Origin: Arthrobacter sp. V1I9
Lineage (GTDB): Bacteria > Actinomycetota > Actinomycetes > Actinomycetales > Micrococcaceae
Reading direction: 5' to 3'
DNA length: 64,000 nucleotides
Assembly: GCF_030817075.1 (NCBI RefSeq)
Contig: NZ_JAUSYU010000001.1
Span: forward strand, 1,426,001 to 1,490,000
Positions 40,595 through 51,615 of the stretch are shown here, piece by piece. Both the position numbers and the translations under genes were made by a program. The notes beneath the pieces are model-generated. The model had not been told where the DNA came from and did no database searches. It worked only from the letters and a program-made list of their open reading frames with translations. Numbering within the stretch: position 1 is the stretch's first letter; the number at the start of each line of letters is the position of its first letter.

Positions 40595-41647
40595 ATGAGC
40601 GCATCCTCCATAAATCTTGCAGTTATCCCCGGCGACGGCATTGGCCCCGAGGTCATTGCGGAAGCACTCAAAGTGCTGGAAAAAGCTGTCGCCTCGGAGG
40701 GCGTGGAGCTCAAGCAGACGCACTACAAGCTCGGCGCGGAGCACTGGCTGGCCACGGGCGAAACCCTGCCGGACCATGTCCTGGCAGATCTCCGTACCAG
40801 GGACGCCATCCTGTTCGGCGCTGTCGGTGCAGCCCCCGGCGACACCCGCATCCCTTCCGGCATCATTGAGCGCGAGATGCTGCTCAAGCTCCGTTTCAGC
40901 CTGGACCACTACGTCAACCTGCGGCCGTCCCGGCTTTACGGAACCGTGGGCAGCCCCCTGGCCAACCCCGGCGTCATTGACTTCATCGTGGTCCGTGAAG
41001 GCACAGAGGGTCCCTACGTCGGCAACGGCGGCACCCTTCGTGCCGGAACCCCCCACGAGGTGGCCACAGAGGTTTCGCTGAATACCGCCCACGGTGTTGA
41101 GCGCGTTGTCCGGGATGCCTTCCGCCGCGCCAGCGCCAGGGAGCGCAAGCACGTCACCCTGGTGCACAAGCACAACGTCCTGGTCTACGCGGGACACCTC
41201 TGGAAGCGCACGGTGGAGGCCGTAGCGCAGGAGTTCCCCGAGGTCACCCACGACTACCTCCATGTGGACGCCGCGACCATCTTTATGGTCACCGACCCCT
41301 CACGCTTCGATGTGATCGTCACCGACAACCTCTTCGGCGACATCCTCACAGACCTTGCCGCGGCCATCACCGGCGGCATCGGACTGGCAGCTTCCGGGAA
41401 CATCAACATGGACCGCACCGCGCCGTCCATGTTCGAGCCCGTCCACGGCTCCGCTCCGGACATCGCCGGCAAGGGCAAGGCCGACCCCACCGCCGCCATC
41501 CTGTCGGCAGCGCTCCTGCTGGACCACCTCGGCTACACCCGCGCGGCCCGCAGGATCGAAGCGGCAGTGGTTGCCGACGTCGAGAAGCGCGACGGCGGTG
41601 CACGCACCACCAGCGCCGTAGGCGACGCCATCGCCGCCGGCCTCTAA
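40595..41647 (+). CDS. leuB: 3-isopropylmalate dehydrogenase
   Basis: A 350-residue NAD-dependent enzyme of leucine synthesis. [11 protein letters not shown] at the N-terminus, [20 protein letters not shown], the catalytic Tyr/Lys region and the metal-site signature [17 protein letters not shown] are intact, as is [15 protein letters not shown]. It is the short actinobacterial form. It lies 103 bp upstream of ilvE in the same direction. Confidence 0.95.
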   Translation: MSASSINLAVIPGDGIGPEVIAEALKVLEKAVASEGVELKQTHYKLGAEHWLATGETLPDHVLADLRTRDAILFGAVGAAPGDTRIPSGIIEREMLLKLRFSLDHYVNLRPSRLYGTVGSPLANPGVIDFIVVREGTEGPYVGNGGTLRAGTPHEVATEVSLNTAHGVERVVRDAFRRASARERKHVTLVHKHNVLVYAGHLWKRTVEAVAQEFPEVTHDYLHVDAATIFMVTDPSRFDVIVTDNLFGDILTDLAAAITGGIGLAASGNINMDRTAPSMFEPVHGSAPDIAGKGKADPTAAILSAALLLDHLGYTRAARRIEAAVVADVEKRDGGARTTSAVGDAIAAGL

Positions 41648-41750
41648 CCCCGCGCCAGGGCCTCCGGCATCGGGCGTAAGCTTGTCTCGAATCACCAAAT
41701 GCCGCCCCGCCGTTCAACGCTGAATGCAGGCGGCCGATCGTGGAGGAACC

Positions 41751-42863
41751 ATGACCCAGACCGCCCATGGCGTCGAATTCAGCCAGCAGCCCTCGGCCAA
41801 CCCGAAGTCTGCTGAAGAGCGTGCAGCAATCCTGGCCAACCCGGGATTCGGCAACCACTTCACCGACCACACGGCCATCGTCGACTACAGCGTGGACGCG
41901 GACGGCAATGGCGGCTGGCACAATGCCCGGGTGGAAGCGTACGGGCCGATCGCCCTGGATCCGTCGGCTGCGGTGCTGCACTACGGCCAGGAGATCTTCG
42001 AAGGACTCAAGGCCTACCGCCACGCCGACGGATCCGTTTGGTCCTTCCGCCCCGAAGCCAACGCCGCGCGCCTGAACAAGTCTGCCCGCCGGCTTGCCCT
42101 TCCCGAACTGCCGCCGGAGTACTTCCTGGGAGCCATCCGTGAACTCGTATCCGCCGACAGGGAATGGGTTCCGGCCGGCGACGGCGAAGCGCTGTACCTC
42201 CGGCCGTTCATGATTGCCACCGAGGCATTCCTCGGTGTCCGCGCGGCCCGCGAGGTTTCCTTCCGGGTCATCGCCTCACCGGCAGGCAACTACTTCGGCG
42301 GAGAACTGAAGCCTGTGTCCATCTGGATCTCACGGGAATACGCCCGCGCCGGCCGCGGCGGAACCGGCGATGCCAAATGCGGCGGCAACTACGCGGCTTC
42401 GCTGATTGCCCAGCAGGAGGCTGAAGCCAACGGCTGCAAGCAGGTCCTTTTCCTGGACCAGTTCAACGACAATGCGGTTGAAGAACTCGGCGGCATGAAC
42501 GTCTTCTTTGTGATGAAGGACGGCTCGCTGGTGACGCCTGCGCTCACCGGTACCATCCTCGAAGGCATCACCCGGATGTCCGTCATCCAGGTGGCCAAGG
42601 ACATGGGCCGTGAAGTCAGCGAGCGAAAGATCACCCTGGACGAGTGGCGTGACGGCGTTGCCTCCGGCGGGATCGCGGAGGTCTTCGCCTGCGGTACGGC
42701 GGCCGTCATCACCCCGATCGGAGTCCTTAAGGATGCCACCGAGTTCATCGGCTCCGACGATGCCAAGGCGGGGGAGACCACCATGGCCATCCGCGAGAAG
42801 CTGCTCGGCATCCAGACCGGCACCGTTCCCGACACGCATGGCTGGCTGACCCGGCTCGCCTAG
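41751..42863 (+). CDS. ilvE: Branched-chain amino acid aminotransferase
   Basis: A 370-residue fold type IV PLP enzyme, last step of Leu, Ile and Val synthesis. The PLP lysine is K209 in DAKCGGNYAAS. FLDQFNDNAVEELGGMNVFF and the phosphate-binding GTAAVITPIG are conserved. The ATG at 41751 has GGAGG upstream; an in-frame ATG nine codons earlier is less likely. A very strong hairpin follows. Confidence 0.95.
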   Translation: MTQTAHGVEFSQQPSANPKSAEERAAILANPGFGNHFTDHTAIVDYSVDADGNGGWHNARVEAYGPIALDPSAAVLHYGQEIFEGLKAYRHADGSVWSFRPEANAARLNKSARRLALPELPPEYFLGAIRELVSADREWVPAGDGEALYLRPFMIATEAFLGVRAAREVSFRVIASPAGNYFGGELKPVSIWISREYARAGRGGTGDAKCGGNYAASLIAQQEAEANGCKQVLFLDQFNDNAVEELGGMNVFFVMKDGSLVTPALTGTILEGITRMSVIQVAKDMGREVSERKITLDEWRDGVASGGIAEVFACGTAAVITPIGVLKDATEFIGSDDAKAGETTMAIREKLLGIQTGTVPDTHGWLTRLA

Positions 42864-42887
42864 CGGCGGCTTCAGGTCCGCAAAATT

Positions 42888-42928
42888 ACGACGGCGCCCG
42901 GCAGGTTTTTCCTGCCGGGCGCCGTCGT
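42888..42928. terminator. 18-bp perfect terminator hairpin
   Basis: A perfect 18-bp stem (42888-42905 with 42911-42928) with a TTTTT loop separates the convergent ilvE and the hypothetical gene at 42961. Confidence 0.85.
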
Positions 42929-42960
42929 GCGTGGATTCCGTCAGCCCCGGCCGGTGCCAA

Positions 42961-43554
42961 TCAGCGCCGGGCGGCCTTCCGGGCGGCGTTCTTGAGGGCC
43001 TTGCGGGACACCGGCTTCAATGCCTTCCGCTCAGCTTCTTCGGCCAGGGCACGATTGCGGCGGGCATCAATGATGTCGTTCCACAGCGTTGTGGCAAAGA
43101 CACCGCCGTCCTGGGCATAGACGTCGTAGGGGTAATCGGCAAATATGGCCGGCGTAGTGCTGCCGGTTGGCAAATCCTTTCCTGTTGCCCTTGCGACGGC
43201 GTCGCCCACAGCCCAGGTCCGGGTCAGGTGGTGCGTGAGGTTCTCCTGGACAAAGGAGTTTGCGTCGCTGGAGGCAGCGGCGCGCTTCAGCAGGATGTCC
43301 AGATCTTCGGCCAAGGAATTTTTGGCCCATTCCTCCACGGGTGCTGCCCCTGACCTGAAGTCATCAGCCAGGCCGTCCACAACATCGCTCCAGTCGGTGG
43401 TCTCGCGGAACTTCTTCCACGTGGGAAACCAGACGATGCTGCCCGTCGCGTGGTTATGGATGTGCTGGAGTCCGCTGTTTTTCTCCGTCGCGGCATGGTC
43501 GTGGCCGGCGGCGTCTGCTTCGGCGAGGAGATCTGCAAGCGTGGTTGTGCTCAT
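42961..43554 (-). CDS. Hypothetical protein
   Basis: I do not recognise this 197-residue protein. It appears soluble and acidic up to about residue 160, with HIHNHATGSIVWFPTWKKFRE near 33-52 and YPYDVYAQDGGVFATTLWNDII near 140-160. It ends in a strongly basic, helical tail (RKALKNAARKAARR). The codon usage and GC pattern fit the neighbours, so it is a real gene. I chose the ATG at 43554; one 11 codons upstream lacks a ribosome site. It is divergent from the metallo-beta-lactamase gene. Confidence 0.7.
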   Translation of the reverse strand: MSTTTLADLLAEADAAGHDHAATEKNSGLQHIHNHATGSIVWFPTWKKFRETTDWSDVVDGLADDFRSGAAPVEEWAKNSLAEDLDILLKRAAASSDANSFVQENLTHHLTRTWAVGDAVARATGKDLPTGSTTPAIFADYPYDVYAQDGGVFATTLWNDIIDARRNRALAEEAERKALKPVSRKALKNAARKAARR

Positions 43555-43679
43555 GGCGTCTGGTTCCGGCTTCCTGGTGGGAATCATTGGGTTGTCATTG
43601 GGCTCAACCCGGTTCCCTGGCTGTTCTATTCCGATGCAGGGAAAGCCGCAACGGCATTTGCCGGTGCAAAGATGGGACA

Positions 43680-44480
43680 GTGACTTCAGCTTCCGGCCCC
43701 GTCCTCCAGCGCAGCTCGGCCCTGTCGCAGTTCATCCTGGCCCCCAATCCGGGACCCATGAGCCTGGAAGGGACCAACTCGTATGTGCTGCGGGCGGCCG
43801 GCCACCCAGGCGCCGTAGTGGTTGACCCCGGACCGCTGGACGAGGAGCACCTCCGGGCCCTTGCCGGTGCCGGCCCTGTTGAACTCATCCTCATCACGCA
43901 CCGGCACGCGGACCACACTGCCGGTTCCGCCCGGCTGTATCACCTGACCGGTGCTCCTGTCCGTGCCGCCGATCCCGCCCACTGCCACGGAAGCGGCGTC
44001 CCGCTGCAGGACGGAGAGGTACTTGGCGCCGCGGGTCTTGAGGCCAGGGTGGTGGCAACGCCTGGCCACACCTCCGATTCGGTGTGCTTCCACCTCCCCG
44101 GCGACGGTCCACAGGGTTCGGTACTGACCGGGGACACCATCCTTGGCCGCGGCACCACGATGCTCGACTACCCGGACGGGACCCTTGGGGACTACCTTGG
44201 CTCCCTGGACAGGCTGGAATCCCTGGGGCCGGCCGCCGTCCTGCCCGCCCACGGTCCTGTGCTGCCGTCCCTGACCGATGCCGTCCGGGATTACCGCACG
44301 CATCGCCTCGGGCGGCTGGCGCAGATCCGCACGGCGCTGGACCGGCTGGGCCCGGATGCCACGGCCGGTGACGTCGCTGACGCGGTCTATGCCGACGTCG
44401 ACCCTTCCGTCCGGCGCGCCGCTGAAACTTCTGTTGCCGCCCAGCTTCATTACCTGCGGGGCGGAACAGACCGGCTGTGA
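43680..44480 (+). CDS. Metallo-beta-lactamase-fold hydrolase
   Basis: A 266-residue hydrolase. The zinc motif is THRHADHTAG, followed by ATPGHTSDSV, LTGDTILG and PAHGPVLP, which complete the dinuclear metal ligands. A C-terminal helical tail (about 215-266, RLAQIRTALDRLG) resembles the LACTB2-like branch, whose members act on nucleic acids or thioesters. The start is GTG at 43680; no strong ribosome site is seen. It lies 42 bp upstream of the FAH-family gene. Confidence 0.85.
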   Translation: MTSASGPVLQRSSALSQFILAPNPGPMSLEGTNSYVLRAAGHPGAVVVDPGPLDEEHLRALAGAGPVELILITHRHADHTAGSARLYHLTGAPVRAADPAHCHGSGVPLQDGEVLGAAGLEARVVATPGHTSDSVCFHLPGDGPQGSVLTGDTILGRGTTMLDYPDGTLGDYLGSLDRLESLGPAAVLPAHGPVLPSLTDAVRDYRTHRLGRLAQIRTALDRLGPDATAGDVADAVYADVDPSVRRAAETSVAAQLHYLRGGTDRL

Positions 44481-44522
44481 GCCGGACGGGCGCGCCCCCG
44501 GCGAGACGGTAGGGTAGGAGCC

Positions 44523-45299
44523 ATGCGTATTGCCAGGTTTGTCGTCGATTCTGATCCCCTCTACGGCGTTGTCGAAGGTGACACGGGCAGTGAGGAAATC
44601 ACTGTCATCCACGGGGACCCCTTCTTCAACGGGGTGGAGCGCACCTCCGTGCGGCACAAGCTGGAAGACGTCCGGCTGCTTGCCCCCATCATTCCCCGCA
44701 GCAAGGTGATCGGTGTAGGCCGCAACTTCGTGGAGCACGCGCACGAACTCGGCAACGAGGTTCCTGCCCAGCCGCTCCTCTTCCTGAAGCCCAACACCGC
44801 CGTCGTTGGTCCCAACGATCCCGTGGTGCTGCCGGAGTTCTCCGAGGAAGTCTCCTTCGAGGCTGAGCTGTGCGTGGTGATCGGGCGCATCTGCAAGGAC
44901 GTGCCCGAGGAACGCGTGGACGACGTCATTTTCGGCTACACCTGCGGCAACGACCTCACGGCGCGGGATGTCCAGAAGAGCGACCTGCAGTGGACCCGGG
45001 CCAAAGGCTTTGACACCTCGGCACCCCTCGGCCCGTGGATCGAGACCGAGCTTGATCCGGAGGACGTGCAGATCCAGGCCCGGCTGAACGGGGAGCTGCG
45101 GCAGGACGGCAGCACCAGCCAGATGATCAGGGGAGTGCGGGAACTTGTGTCCGTTGTCTCCCAGGCATTCACCCTCCTGCCCGGTGACGTCATCATGACC
45201 GGTACGCCGTCCGGCGTTGGCCTGGTGAACCCGGGTGACCGCATCGAGGTGGAAATCGAGGGCATCGGCCGCTTGTCCAACCCCATAGTGCGCCGCTGA
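44523..45299 (+). CDS. Fumarylacetoacetate hydrolase-family protein
   Basis: A 258-residue cytosolic enzyme of the FAH superfamily. The metal-binding acid residues are in FEAELCVVIG and the family signature is GYTCGNDLTARDVQ with PLGPWIET; the C-terminus has MTGTPSGVG. Members hydrate, hydrolyse or decarboxylate 2-oxoacid-type substrates, and the specific one is not clear. Actinobacteria often place this gene directly before gltX, as here (48 bp). GGAG precedes the ATG. Confidence 0.9.
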   Translation: MRIARFVVDSDPLYGVVEGDTGSEEITVIHGDPFFNGVERTSVRHKLEDVRLLAPIIPRSKVIGVGRNFVEHAHELGNEVPAQPLLFLKPNTAVVGPNDPVVLPEFSEEVSFEAELCVVIGRICKDVPEERVDDVIFGYTCGNDLTARDVQKSDLQWTRAKGFDTSAPLGPWIETELDPEDVQIQARLNGELRQDGSTSQMIRGVRELVSVVSQAFTLLPGDVIMTGTPSGVGLVNPGDRIEVEIEGIGRLSNPIVRR

Positions 45300-46862
<1,563 letters not shown>

Positions 46863-46863
<1 letters not shown>

Positions 46864-47600
46864 TGACGACTCCCATGCAGGTAGGCGGCGCGGTCCTGGA
46901 CACGCCCTTCGGCTCTGTCCGTGGCGTGCTCTTTGACATCGATGACACCTTGGTGGACCTCGAATTCTCGATGACCACCGCCCTGCGGGAGGTCAGCGAA
47001 CACCTCCTGCCCGGCCTTGACCAGGCCGGGTGGGAGCGGTTCGGGCGGATCTTCACCCACGAAACCACGCACTACTACGACCGCTACCTGGCAGGTGAAC
47101 TGACGTTCAACGAACAGCGCCTGCTGCGGGGCCGCGCGGCCTTGGGCCACTTTGGGGTTGAACTTACCGACGGCGAGCAATCACACCAGTGGCTCAGCGC
47201 CTACATGGAAAAACAGCCAGCCTACGTGAAGCCTTTTCCGGACGTGATGCCGCTGCTGGACCTCCTGGACAAGGCCGGCATCCCCTACGGCGCCGTCAGC
47301 AACAACGTCCATGACTACCAGCGGGCCAAACTGGACGGCGCGGGACTCGCGCGCATCCGGCGCCTGGTCGGAACGGACACCCTCGGCGTGGCGAAACCCG
47401 ATCCCGCCATCTACCTTGAAGGCGTACGGCTTTTGGGAACCCACCCGGCGGACACGATGTACGTAGGAGACAACCGCCTCCTTGATGCCGAGGGCTCGAC
47501 GGCGGCCGGCCTCCTGGGTGTCTGGCTCAACCGGGCGGGGGACCGCGGGGAGGGGTTCGAGGGCAACTCGATATCTTCCCTCGAAGGGCTGATCGCGTAG
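46863..47600 (+). CDS. HAD-superfamily hydrolase
   Basis: A 245-residue phosphatase-type protein. Motif I is FDIDDTL (the two Asp are nucleophile and acid/base), motif II includes the Ser/Asn of VSNNV, motif III the Lys of VAKPDPAIY, and motif IV GDNRLLDAEG. A helical cap lies between motifs I and II. The substrate is unknown. It is translationally coupled to gltX and followed by a terminator before the tRNA genes. Confidence 0.88.
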
Positions 47601-47610
47601 GAAGCAGCTG

Positions 47611-47637
47611 CGCGGGCCGTTTAGCTGACGGCCCGCG
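47611..47637 (+). terminator. Terminator after HAD gene
   Basis: A perfect 10-bp stem (47611-47620 with 47628-47637) with a 7-base loop, followed by a pyrimidine tract. Confidence 0.72.
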
Positions 47638-47669
47638 TCCTTCCCCCCAGAGGGGTGGGGGCCGCCGAT

Positions 47670-47698
47670 TTGTGCGAGCCGGAAGTCTCGGGTAAAGT
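47670..47698 (+). promoter_or_regulatory. Putative tRNA promoter
   Basis: TTGTGC (47670-47675) and TAAAGT (47693-47698) are 17 bp apart, with an expected start near 47705, about 58 bp before tRNA-Gln. Confidence 0.5.
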
Positions 47699-47762
47699 AA
47701 TTTCTCGTGCTGAGGCGCACGGAGCAGGGTAAAGGCCCTGAAAACCGGCCCGAAAGTATCAT

Positions 47763-47834
47763 TGGGATATGGTGTAATTGGCAACACTACGGTTTCTGGT
47801 ACCGTCATTCTAGGTTCGAGTCCTGGTATCCCAG
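47763..47834 (+). tRNA. tRNA-Gln (anticodon CTG)
   Basis: A 72-nt tRNA. The acceptor TGGGATA pairs with TATCCCA, the anticodon stem ACGGT/ACCGT encloses TTCTGGT with anticodon CTG, and the T loop is GGTTCGAGTCC. CCA is not encoded. Confidence 0.94.
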
Positions 47835-47973
47835 CTCTGTTTCAAGCCCCATTAGGGGGGTTGGCAGCAGAAGGTTCCAGCCGGTCCGCCGATTTGAAAC
47901 CACAGCGAGGTGTGTGAAACAATCACTGAGCTTGACCAGCGGAAGCGCCGGTCTGAAGTATGGAAAAGTGCAG

Positions 47974-48049
47974 GGCCCCATCGTATAGCGGCCTAGTACG
48001 CTGCCCTCTCACGGCGGTAACGCGGGTTCGAATCCCGCTGGGGTCACCA
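47974..48049 (+). tRNA. tRNA-Glu (anticodon CTC)
   Basis: A 76-nt tRNA including an encoded CCA. The acceptor GGCCCCA pairs with TGGGGTC (one G-T), the anticodon loop is CTCTCAC with anticodon CTC, and the T loop is GGTTCGAATCC. It is probably cotranscribed with tRNA-Gln 139 bp upstream. Confidence 0.95.
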
Positions 48050-48054
48050 ATGAA

Positions 48055-48086
48055 ATGGTCCCGGGCTAACGCCCGGGGCCATTTTT
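48055..48086 (+). terminator. Terminator of the tRNA-Gln/Glu transcript
   Basis: A 12-bp stem with one T-G pair (48055-48066 with 48071-48082), a TAAC loop and a TTTTT tail. Confidence 0.9.
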
Positions 48087-48163
48087 CGTTAACCGGGGGA
48101 TTACCGGGTCCAAGGAGGCCGGAGCCCGCTGCCGGAGCCTGCGGAACGGCGCCGGCAGCGGGC

Positions 48164-49966
48164 ATGAACTGGCATGATGTTGCTGTGACCTCCCCGAACG
48201 AGCAAGACCTCCCGCACGACGCGCAGACTGCCCCGCCGGCTTTGGCGGCAGTCACGCTGCTGGAAGAGGTGCGCGGAGATCTTGCCGGCGCTGCACTGCC
48301 GCTGGCATTGCCGGACGCGGAGCAGGCCCGGCGCGACGCTGCCGGTGCGGTTGCCCAGCTCGACGACTACATCCTTCCCCGCTACCGCAGCCTTGACGCC
48401 CCGCTCCTGGCCGTCGTCGGCGGTTCCACGGGTGCGGGCAAGTCCACGCTAGTCAACGCCCTGGTTGGCCACCCCGTCACCCGGGTGGGCGCTATCCGCC
48501 CCACCACCCGCCAGCCGAACCTCCTGCACCACCCGTCCGAGGCAGCCTGGTTCGAAGGGCAGCGGGTCCTGCCCAACCTGAGCAGGATTCGGGGATACGC
48601 CGCCAGCAGCCCGGTACCGGCCAGCCGTGCCGGTGCCATCCCGGACGCGGGGGCAATGTCTTCCCTCGTCCTTGTGGCCGACCCCGCAGTCCCCGCCGGT
48701 ATCGCCGTCCTGGACGCCCCCGACGTTGACTCGATTTCGGACGACAACCGCAAGCTGGCAGGACAGCTCCTTGCAGCCGCCGATCTGTGGATTTTCGTCA
48801 CCACTGCCAACCGCTACGCCGATGCCGTCCCTTGGAAACTGCTCCTGGACGCAGCCTCACGGGACATCATGGTGGCTGTGGTGCTGGACCGGGTACCGCC
48901 AGGGGCTGAAACGGAAGTCAGCGAGGACCTGCGCAGCCTGCTGGACCGTGAGGGCCTGGACGCGGCACAGCTGTTTATCATCCCGGAGACCCCTTTGGAT
49001 CCGCTGGGCATGCTGCCGGCCGCAACGGTCCTCCCGCTGCGGACCTGGCTCGAAGAGCTGGCCGCAGATGCCGCCGGCCGTTCAGAGATCGCCCGGCGCA
49101 CACTCAACGGGACGGTCAGGGCGTTGGCTGGCCGTGTTGCCGCCGTGGCGCAGGCGGTGAGGGAGCAGCAGGCCGCCGCGGACAGCCTTGAAGCCGCTGC
49201 GGCAGCGGCCTACCGTGATGCTGCGGGCCGGATCCTCGACGCTACAAAGGACGGCGCCCTGCTGCGGGGAGAGGTGCTGGCACGCTGGCAGGACTTCGTG
49301 GGCACCGGTGAGTTTTTCCGGCTCCTGGAACAGAACGTTGGCCGGTTCCGCGACCGGCTGGGCGCCTTCTTCCGCGGCGAGCCGGCCCCCGCCGTGCGGG
49401 TCGAGGCCGCCATCGAGACCGGACTGCAGGCCGTCATCGTCGATGAAGCTGCAAATGCCGCCGAGGACACCGACCAACGCTGGCGGACTGACCCCGCAGG
49501 GCGCCAACTGCTGGGGACGCACGACCTCTCCGGGACTACGCCCGGATTCGAGGACCGGACCGCCACCGAAATCAGGGCCTGGCAGGAAGCGCTGATGGAG
49601 CTGATCCGCACCGAAGGCCAGGGAAAGCGGACACAGGCACGCTGGCTGTCCTTTGGGATCAACGGACTGGGTGCAGCCCTGATGATCGTTGTGTTCTCGA
49701 TGACCGCAGGACTGACGGGACTCGAGGTCGGCGTGGCGGGCGGAACCGCCGTCGTGGGCCAGAGGCTGCTGGAAGCGGTCTTCGGCGAGGACGCGGTCCG
49801 GCGGATGGCCGAAAAAGCGCGGGAGGACCTTCACGCCCGCTGCCAGCGCCTGTTGCAGGACGAGAAGCAAAAGTTCCTGGCCCGGCTGCCGGAGCGCGAT
49901 GACAGCGGCCCGCAGACGCTCACCGCCCATGCGGACGCACTGGTCCGGCTGGCGGACACCGCATGA
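48164..49966 (+). CDS. Dynamin-like or YfjP-like membrane GTPase, first of a pair
   Basis: About 600 residues. The P-loop GGSTGAGKSTLVNALVG starts near residue 86. The G3-like LDAPDVDSI and a G4-like VVLDRVPP follow. A long helical region (about 300-490) precedes one or two membrane segments near 493-531 (NGLGAALMIVVFSMTAGLTG). The arrangement suggests a membrane-bound large GTPase. The frame is open upstream into tRNA-Glu, so the start must be internal: ATG 48164 or GTG 48185, neither with a clear ribosome site. It overlaps the next GTPase gene by 4 bp. Confidence 0.8.
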   Translation: MNWHDVAVTSPNEQDLPHDAQTAPPALAAVTLLEEVRGDLAGAALPLALPDAEQARRDAAGAVAQLDDYILPRYRSLDAPLLAVVGGSTGAGKSTLVNALVGHPVTRVGAIRPTTRQPNLLHHPSEAAWFEGQRVLPNLSRIRGYAASSPVPASRAGAIPDAGAMSSLVLVADPAVPAGIAVLDAPDVDSISDDNRKLAGQLLAAADLWIFVTTANRYADAVPWKLLLDAASRDIMVAVVLDRVPPGAETEVSEDLRSLLDREGLDAAQLFIIPETPLDPLGMLPAATVLPLRTWLEELAADAAGRSEIARRTLNGTVRALAGRVAAVAQAVREQQAAADSLEAAAAAAYRDAAGRILDATKDGALLRGEVLARWQDFVGTGEFFRLLEQNVGRFRDRLGAFFRGEPAPAVRVEAAIETGLQAVIVDEAANAAEDTDQRWRTDPAGRQLLGTHDLSGTTPGFEDRTATEIRAWQEALMELIRTEGQGKRTQARWLSFGINGLGAALMIVVFSMTAGLTGLEVGVAGGTAVVGQRLLEAVFGEDAVRRMAEKAREDLHARCQRLLQDEKQKFLARLPERDDSGPQTLTAHADALVRLADTA

Positions 49967-51579
49967 GCCGCCACAGCGATACCCGCGATGCGTCCCGGCT
50001 TGACCGGCGGCTTTCCGCCCTCAATGATGCCCGTGAGCTTGGCGAAGGTGTCCTTCCCGATGAGTCCCTCCAGGAAGTGTTTACCGTCCTTGAGCGGGCC
50101 AGTTCACGGCGGTCGCTTTCGGCTGACCATACCGTGGTGGGGTTCTTTGGAGCCACTGGCAGCGGCAAGTCCTCCCTGTTCAACGCGGTAAGCGGAGCTG
50201 AAATTGCGACGGCGGCAGCCCGCCGCCCTACAACGTCGGAACCTTTGGCGGGGGTGTGGGGAGCCGAGGGCAGTGAGCCCCTGCTTGACTGGCTGGAGGT
50301 CCGGAACCGGCACCACGCAGCGGCCGTGGAAGGGTTCGCTGACGAGGAAACCGGCCTGATACTGCTGGACCTGCCGGACTTCGATTCCACCAGGGCATCC
50401 AACCGGGCAGTGGTCCAGCGGATGGTGGGCCTGGTGGACGTCCTGGTCTGGGTTCTTGATCCCCAAAAGTACGCAGACGCAGCCGTGCATAATGACTTCC
50501 TGTCGCGCCTGGCCGCGCACGGTGCCGTCACGCTGGTGGTCCTCAACCAGGTGGACCGGCTGCCGGAGCATGACGTGCAGCCCGTCCTTGATTCGTTGCG
50601 GTCCATCCTTGCCAGGGACGGACTGGCCAAGGTCCAGGTGCTGGCGGCCTCCGCCCTGACAGGGTCAGGGGTGGACAAGGTCCGGGAGGCTGTCCGCAGC
50701 GTAGCCGTTAAGCGCAAAGCCCAGTCGCAACGGCTCGCTGCAGACATCACCCGGGCTTCCGCGGAACTGGGCGCTGTGTCCGGCGGGGGAGAGGCCGCGG
50801 CTGTCCGGCCGGCAGCAAAGGCACGCCTTGCTGATGAGCTCGCCGTGGCAGCCAACGTACCCACGGTGGTCCGGGCGGTGGCCCAGTCGTACCGGCTCGA
50901 GTCCGTGAAGCGCACAGGCTGGCCAGTGACGAGGTGGCTCTCCAGGTTCCGGCCTGATCCGTTGCGCCGGCTCAATCTGCGAAGTGCTGCTCCGTCTGAA
51001 CTGAACCGAACCTCACTGCCGCCCGCGGGGGCGCCGGAGCGGGCCCGGACGGACGCGGCCGTGCGGGAGTTCGCCGATAATGCCAGTGCGGGCGCTCCCG
51101 GCCCTTGGCGGGCCGCCATCCGGGGCGCGGCCCGGGAGGGCAGGGAACGCCTTCCTGACGCGCTTGACCAGGCCATCGCCGGAACGGAACTTGCTGCGAA
51201 CCGCAGGTCCTGGTGGTGGGGTCTGTTCAATGTGGTGCAATGGCTTGCCCTGCTCACCGTGCTGGGAGGCCTTGGCTGGCTCGGCGTCCTGGCCGCCCTC
51301 GGCTATTTCCAGATGCCCGTTCCGGAGGTGCCAAGGGTTGAGGGCTGGCCGGTGCCAACGCTGATGATCGCAGCCGGCGTGGTGCTGGGGATCTTCCTGG
51401 CCATTACCGGCCGTTTTATTGCCGCTGCCGCGGCAAATGCAAGGGCGGCGAGGGCGAGGAAACGGCTTAATGCTGCGGTGGCCGGTGTTGCCCAGGAACT
51501 TGTGGTGGAACCCGTGGAGGTCGAAATCACCAGGCTTGCCGCGTTTAACGCCGCGCTGAAAACGGCCGGGCCGGGGTAG
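49963..51579 (+). CDS. Membrane GTPase, second of a pair
   Basis: A 538-residue protein. The P-loop GATGSGKSSLFNAV is at about 63-76, G3 is LDLPDFDST, and G4 is VLNQVDRL. After an Arg-rich middle there are two clear membrane helices (about 418-447 and 465-490) and a basic C-terminal tail (ARAARARKRLN). It shares only the general plan with its upstream partner, so the pair may act as a heteromer. Coupling by ATGA supports equal production. The function is unknown; membrane remodelling is a guess from the architecture. Confidence 0.82.
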   Translation: MSRHSDTRDASRLDRRLSALNDARELGEGVLPDESLQEVFTVLERASSRRSLSADHTVVGFFGATGSGKSSLFNAVSGAEIATAAARRPTTSEPLAGVWGAEGSEPLLDWLEVRNRHHAAAVEGFADEETGLILLDLPDFDSTRASNRAVVQRMVGLVDVLVWVLDPQKYADAAVHNDFLSRLAAHGAVTLVVLNQVDRLPEHDVQPVLDSLRSILARDGLAKVQVLAASALTGSGVDKVREAVRSVAVKRKAQSQRLAADITRASAELGAVSGGGEAAAVRPAAKARLADELAVAANVPTVVRAVAQSYRLESVKRTGWPVTRWLSRFRPDPLRRLNLRSAAPSELNRTSLPPAGAPERARTDAAVREFADNASAGAPGPWRAAIRGAAREGRERLPDALDQAIAGTELAANRRSWWWGLFNVVQWLALLTVLGGLGWLGVLAALGYFQMPVPEVPRVEGWPVPTLMIAAGVVLGIFLAITGRFIAAAAANARAARARKRLNAAVAGVAQELVVEPVEVEITRLAAFNAALKTAGPG

Positions 51580-51615
51580 GCGCCGCCCCTGCCGGAAACA
51601 GGAAGCCGGAAGCGG

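Noticed and set aside
41685..41702. A further NdgR-like box before ilvE
   Set aside because: Only GTCTC and scattered bases match (9 of 18), no better than expected by chance.
43589..43610. GGGTTG-N10-CAACCC dyad between the hypothetical and metallo-beta-lactamase genes
   Set aside because: The arms are short and GC-rich, and there is no adjacent regulator or second copy to support an operator.
47960..48163. N-terminal extension of the first GTPase starting inside tRNA-Glu
   Set aside because: It would translate a tRNA gene and its terminator. The family-like part begins after 48164.
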